From: Campylobacter estrildidarum
GTDB taxonomy: Bacteria; Campylobacterota; Campylobacteria; Campylobacterales; Campylobacteraceae
Assembly: GCF_005406205.1 (NCBI RefSeq)
Contig: NZ_NXLZ01000008.1
Span: 1-64,000 of the forward strand
Direction of reading: 5' to 3'
DNA: 64,000 nucleotides
Shown here: one piece after another, positions 63,698 to 64,000 of the stretch
Numbering within the stretch: position 1 is the stretch's first letter
Layout: every line of letters starts with the position of its first letter
Made by a program: the position numbers and the translations under genes
Notes under the pieces: model-generated
What the model was told of the DNA's origin: nothing
The model's database searches: none
What the model saw: only the letters and a program-made list of their open reading frames with translations

Positions 63698-63979
63698 CTA
63701 AATAAAAGAAACTTCGAGTTTATAAATTAATCTATGATTAAATGTTAAGATAAATATTTTATTGCAGCTTTGTTCGTTTTTATTTTTATAAACAAAACTT
63801 TTTAAAAAGTTAAAAAGAGAAACACTAGACATCTTTCCTTGTAAGATTACATACATGGTATTCTGTGAAATTCCATATTTATAACTTGCACCACTTGGGA
63901 ACATTTCAAGGTTAAAATTTAAACTATCGTTAACATTATCATAATTAAAAATTTCAATCTTAGCAAAACTAATCTCCAT
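63698..63979 (-). CDS. Conserved protein of unknown function (Cj0990c homologue), possibly partial
   Basis: 93 residues from the ATG at 63979. The frame stays open upstream to the window end, so the true start may lie beyond base 64000. It is a soluble, beta-rich sequence (EISFAKIEIFNYDNVNDSLN) without a recognised family. The cysteine QSCNKIFIL is the only one present. Confidence 0.65.
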   Translation of the reverse strand: MEISFAKIEIFNYDNVNDSLNFNLEMFPSGASYKYGISQNTMYVILQGKMSSVSLFNFLKSFVYKNKNEQSCNKIFILTFNHRLIYKLEVSFI

Positions 63980-64000
63980 ATCTTTACATTCTAAATTTTT

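Overview
The window is AT-rich epsilonproteobacterial DNA and reads as a Campylobacter jejuni chromosome. The gene order secA, lolA, purH, purL, mnmE, jag, yidC, yidD, rnpA, rpmH, cmoB, pepD, cjaB, cjaA, jlpA, hipO is the one I know from the NCTC 11168 region around Cj0941 to Cj0990, and hipO (hippuricase) is the species marker gene of C. jejuni. Locus names of the Cj type are recalled from memory as homologues; they are not database results.

Bases 1 to about 24387 are the late half of a tailed-phage prophage, with nearly all genes on the minus strand. Read from right to left the order is HNH endonuclease, small and large terminase, portal, HK97 gp10-like protein and tail terminator; then major tail tube, two overlapping tail-assembly chaperone frames and tape measure; then prohead protease, HK97-fold capsid, connectors, tail fibres, holin, endolysin and a nested Rz/Rz1 spanin pair. 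The protease-capsid-connector block lies after the tape measure gene, not after the portal, so the usual head module is split. Four start points of this layout (terS, portal, tail tube, protease) each carry a near-identical 37-base element 20 to 31 bases before the start codon, ending in a TAAAAT -10-like hexamer. This looks like a phage-specific late promoter family. A few plus-strand genes interrupt the late operon: a Cro-like regulator behind three TACTAAAAA boxes spaced exactly 32 bp apart, a membrane moron, and a SHOCT protein. The right end of the prophage is marked by the last 23 bases of a tRNA gene (probably tRNA-Leu) at 24365-24387, with three short direct repeats 110 to 195 bp inside it. 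The integrase end lies outside the window on the left.

Two places in the prophage look like type I toxin-antitoxin loci. At 18186-18299 a 26-residue hydrophobic peptide gene faces an antisense RNA with its own -10 box and terminator, and two hairpins on that RNA have loops complementary over 8 bases. At 1094-1280 a 20-residue hydrophobic frame sits behind a near-perfect but hairpin-sequestered Shine-Dalgarno sequence, with several mutually exclusive 5' and 3' pairings and antisense -10 boxes.

Bases 24388-25931 hold debris of an older prophage: a broken second copy of the portal/gp10 junction and a decayed HsdR_N-type restriction protein gene. From 25932 to the end is host core genome: protein export (secA, lolC-like, lolA, yidC), agmatine breakdown (aguA, aguB), purine synthesis (purH, purL), tRNA modification (mnmE, cmoB), ribosome and RNase P (rpmH, rnpA), an intact Tlp7-type chemoreceptor with a CXXCH haem-binding motif, the sigma28-driven Cj0977 gene, the cjaA/cjaB/jlpA surface and uptake genes, and a minus-strand operon abgT-like, pepT, MFS transporter, hipO. 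The hipO gene is frameshifted by one extra T in a T8 run close to its 3' end, which predicts a hippurate-negative strain unless it is a sequencing error.
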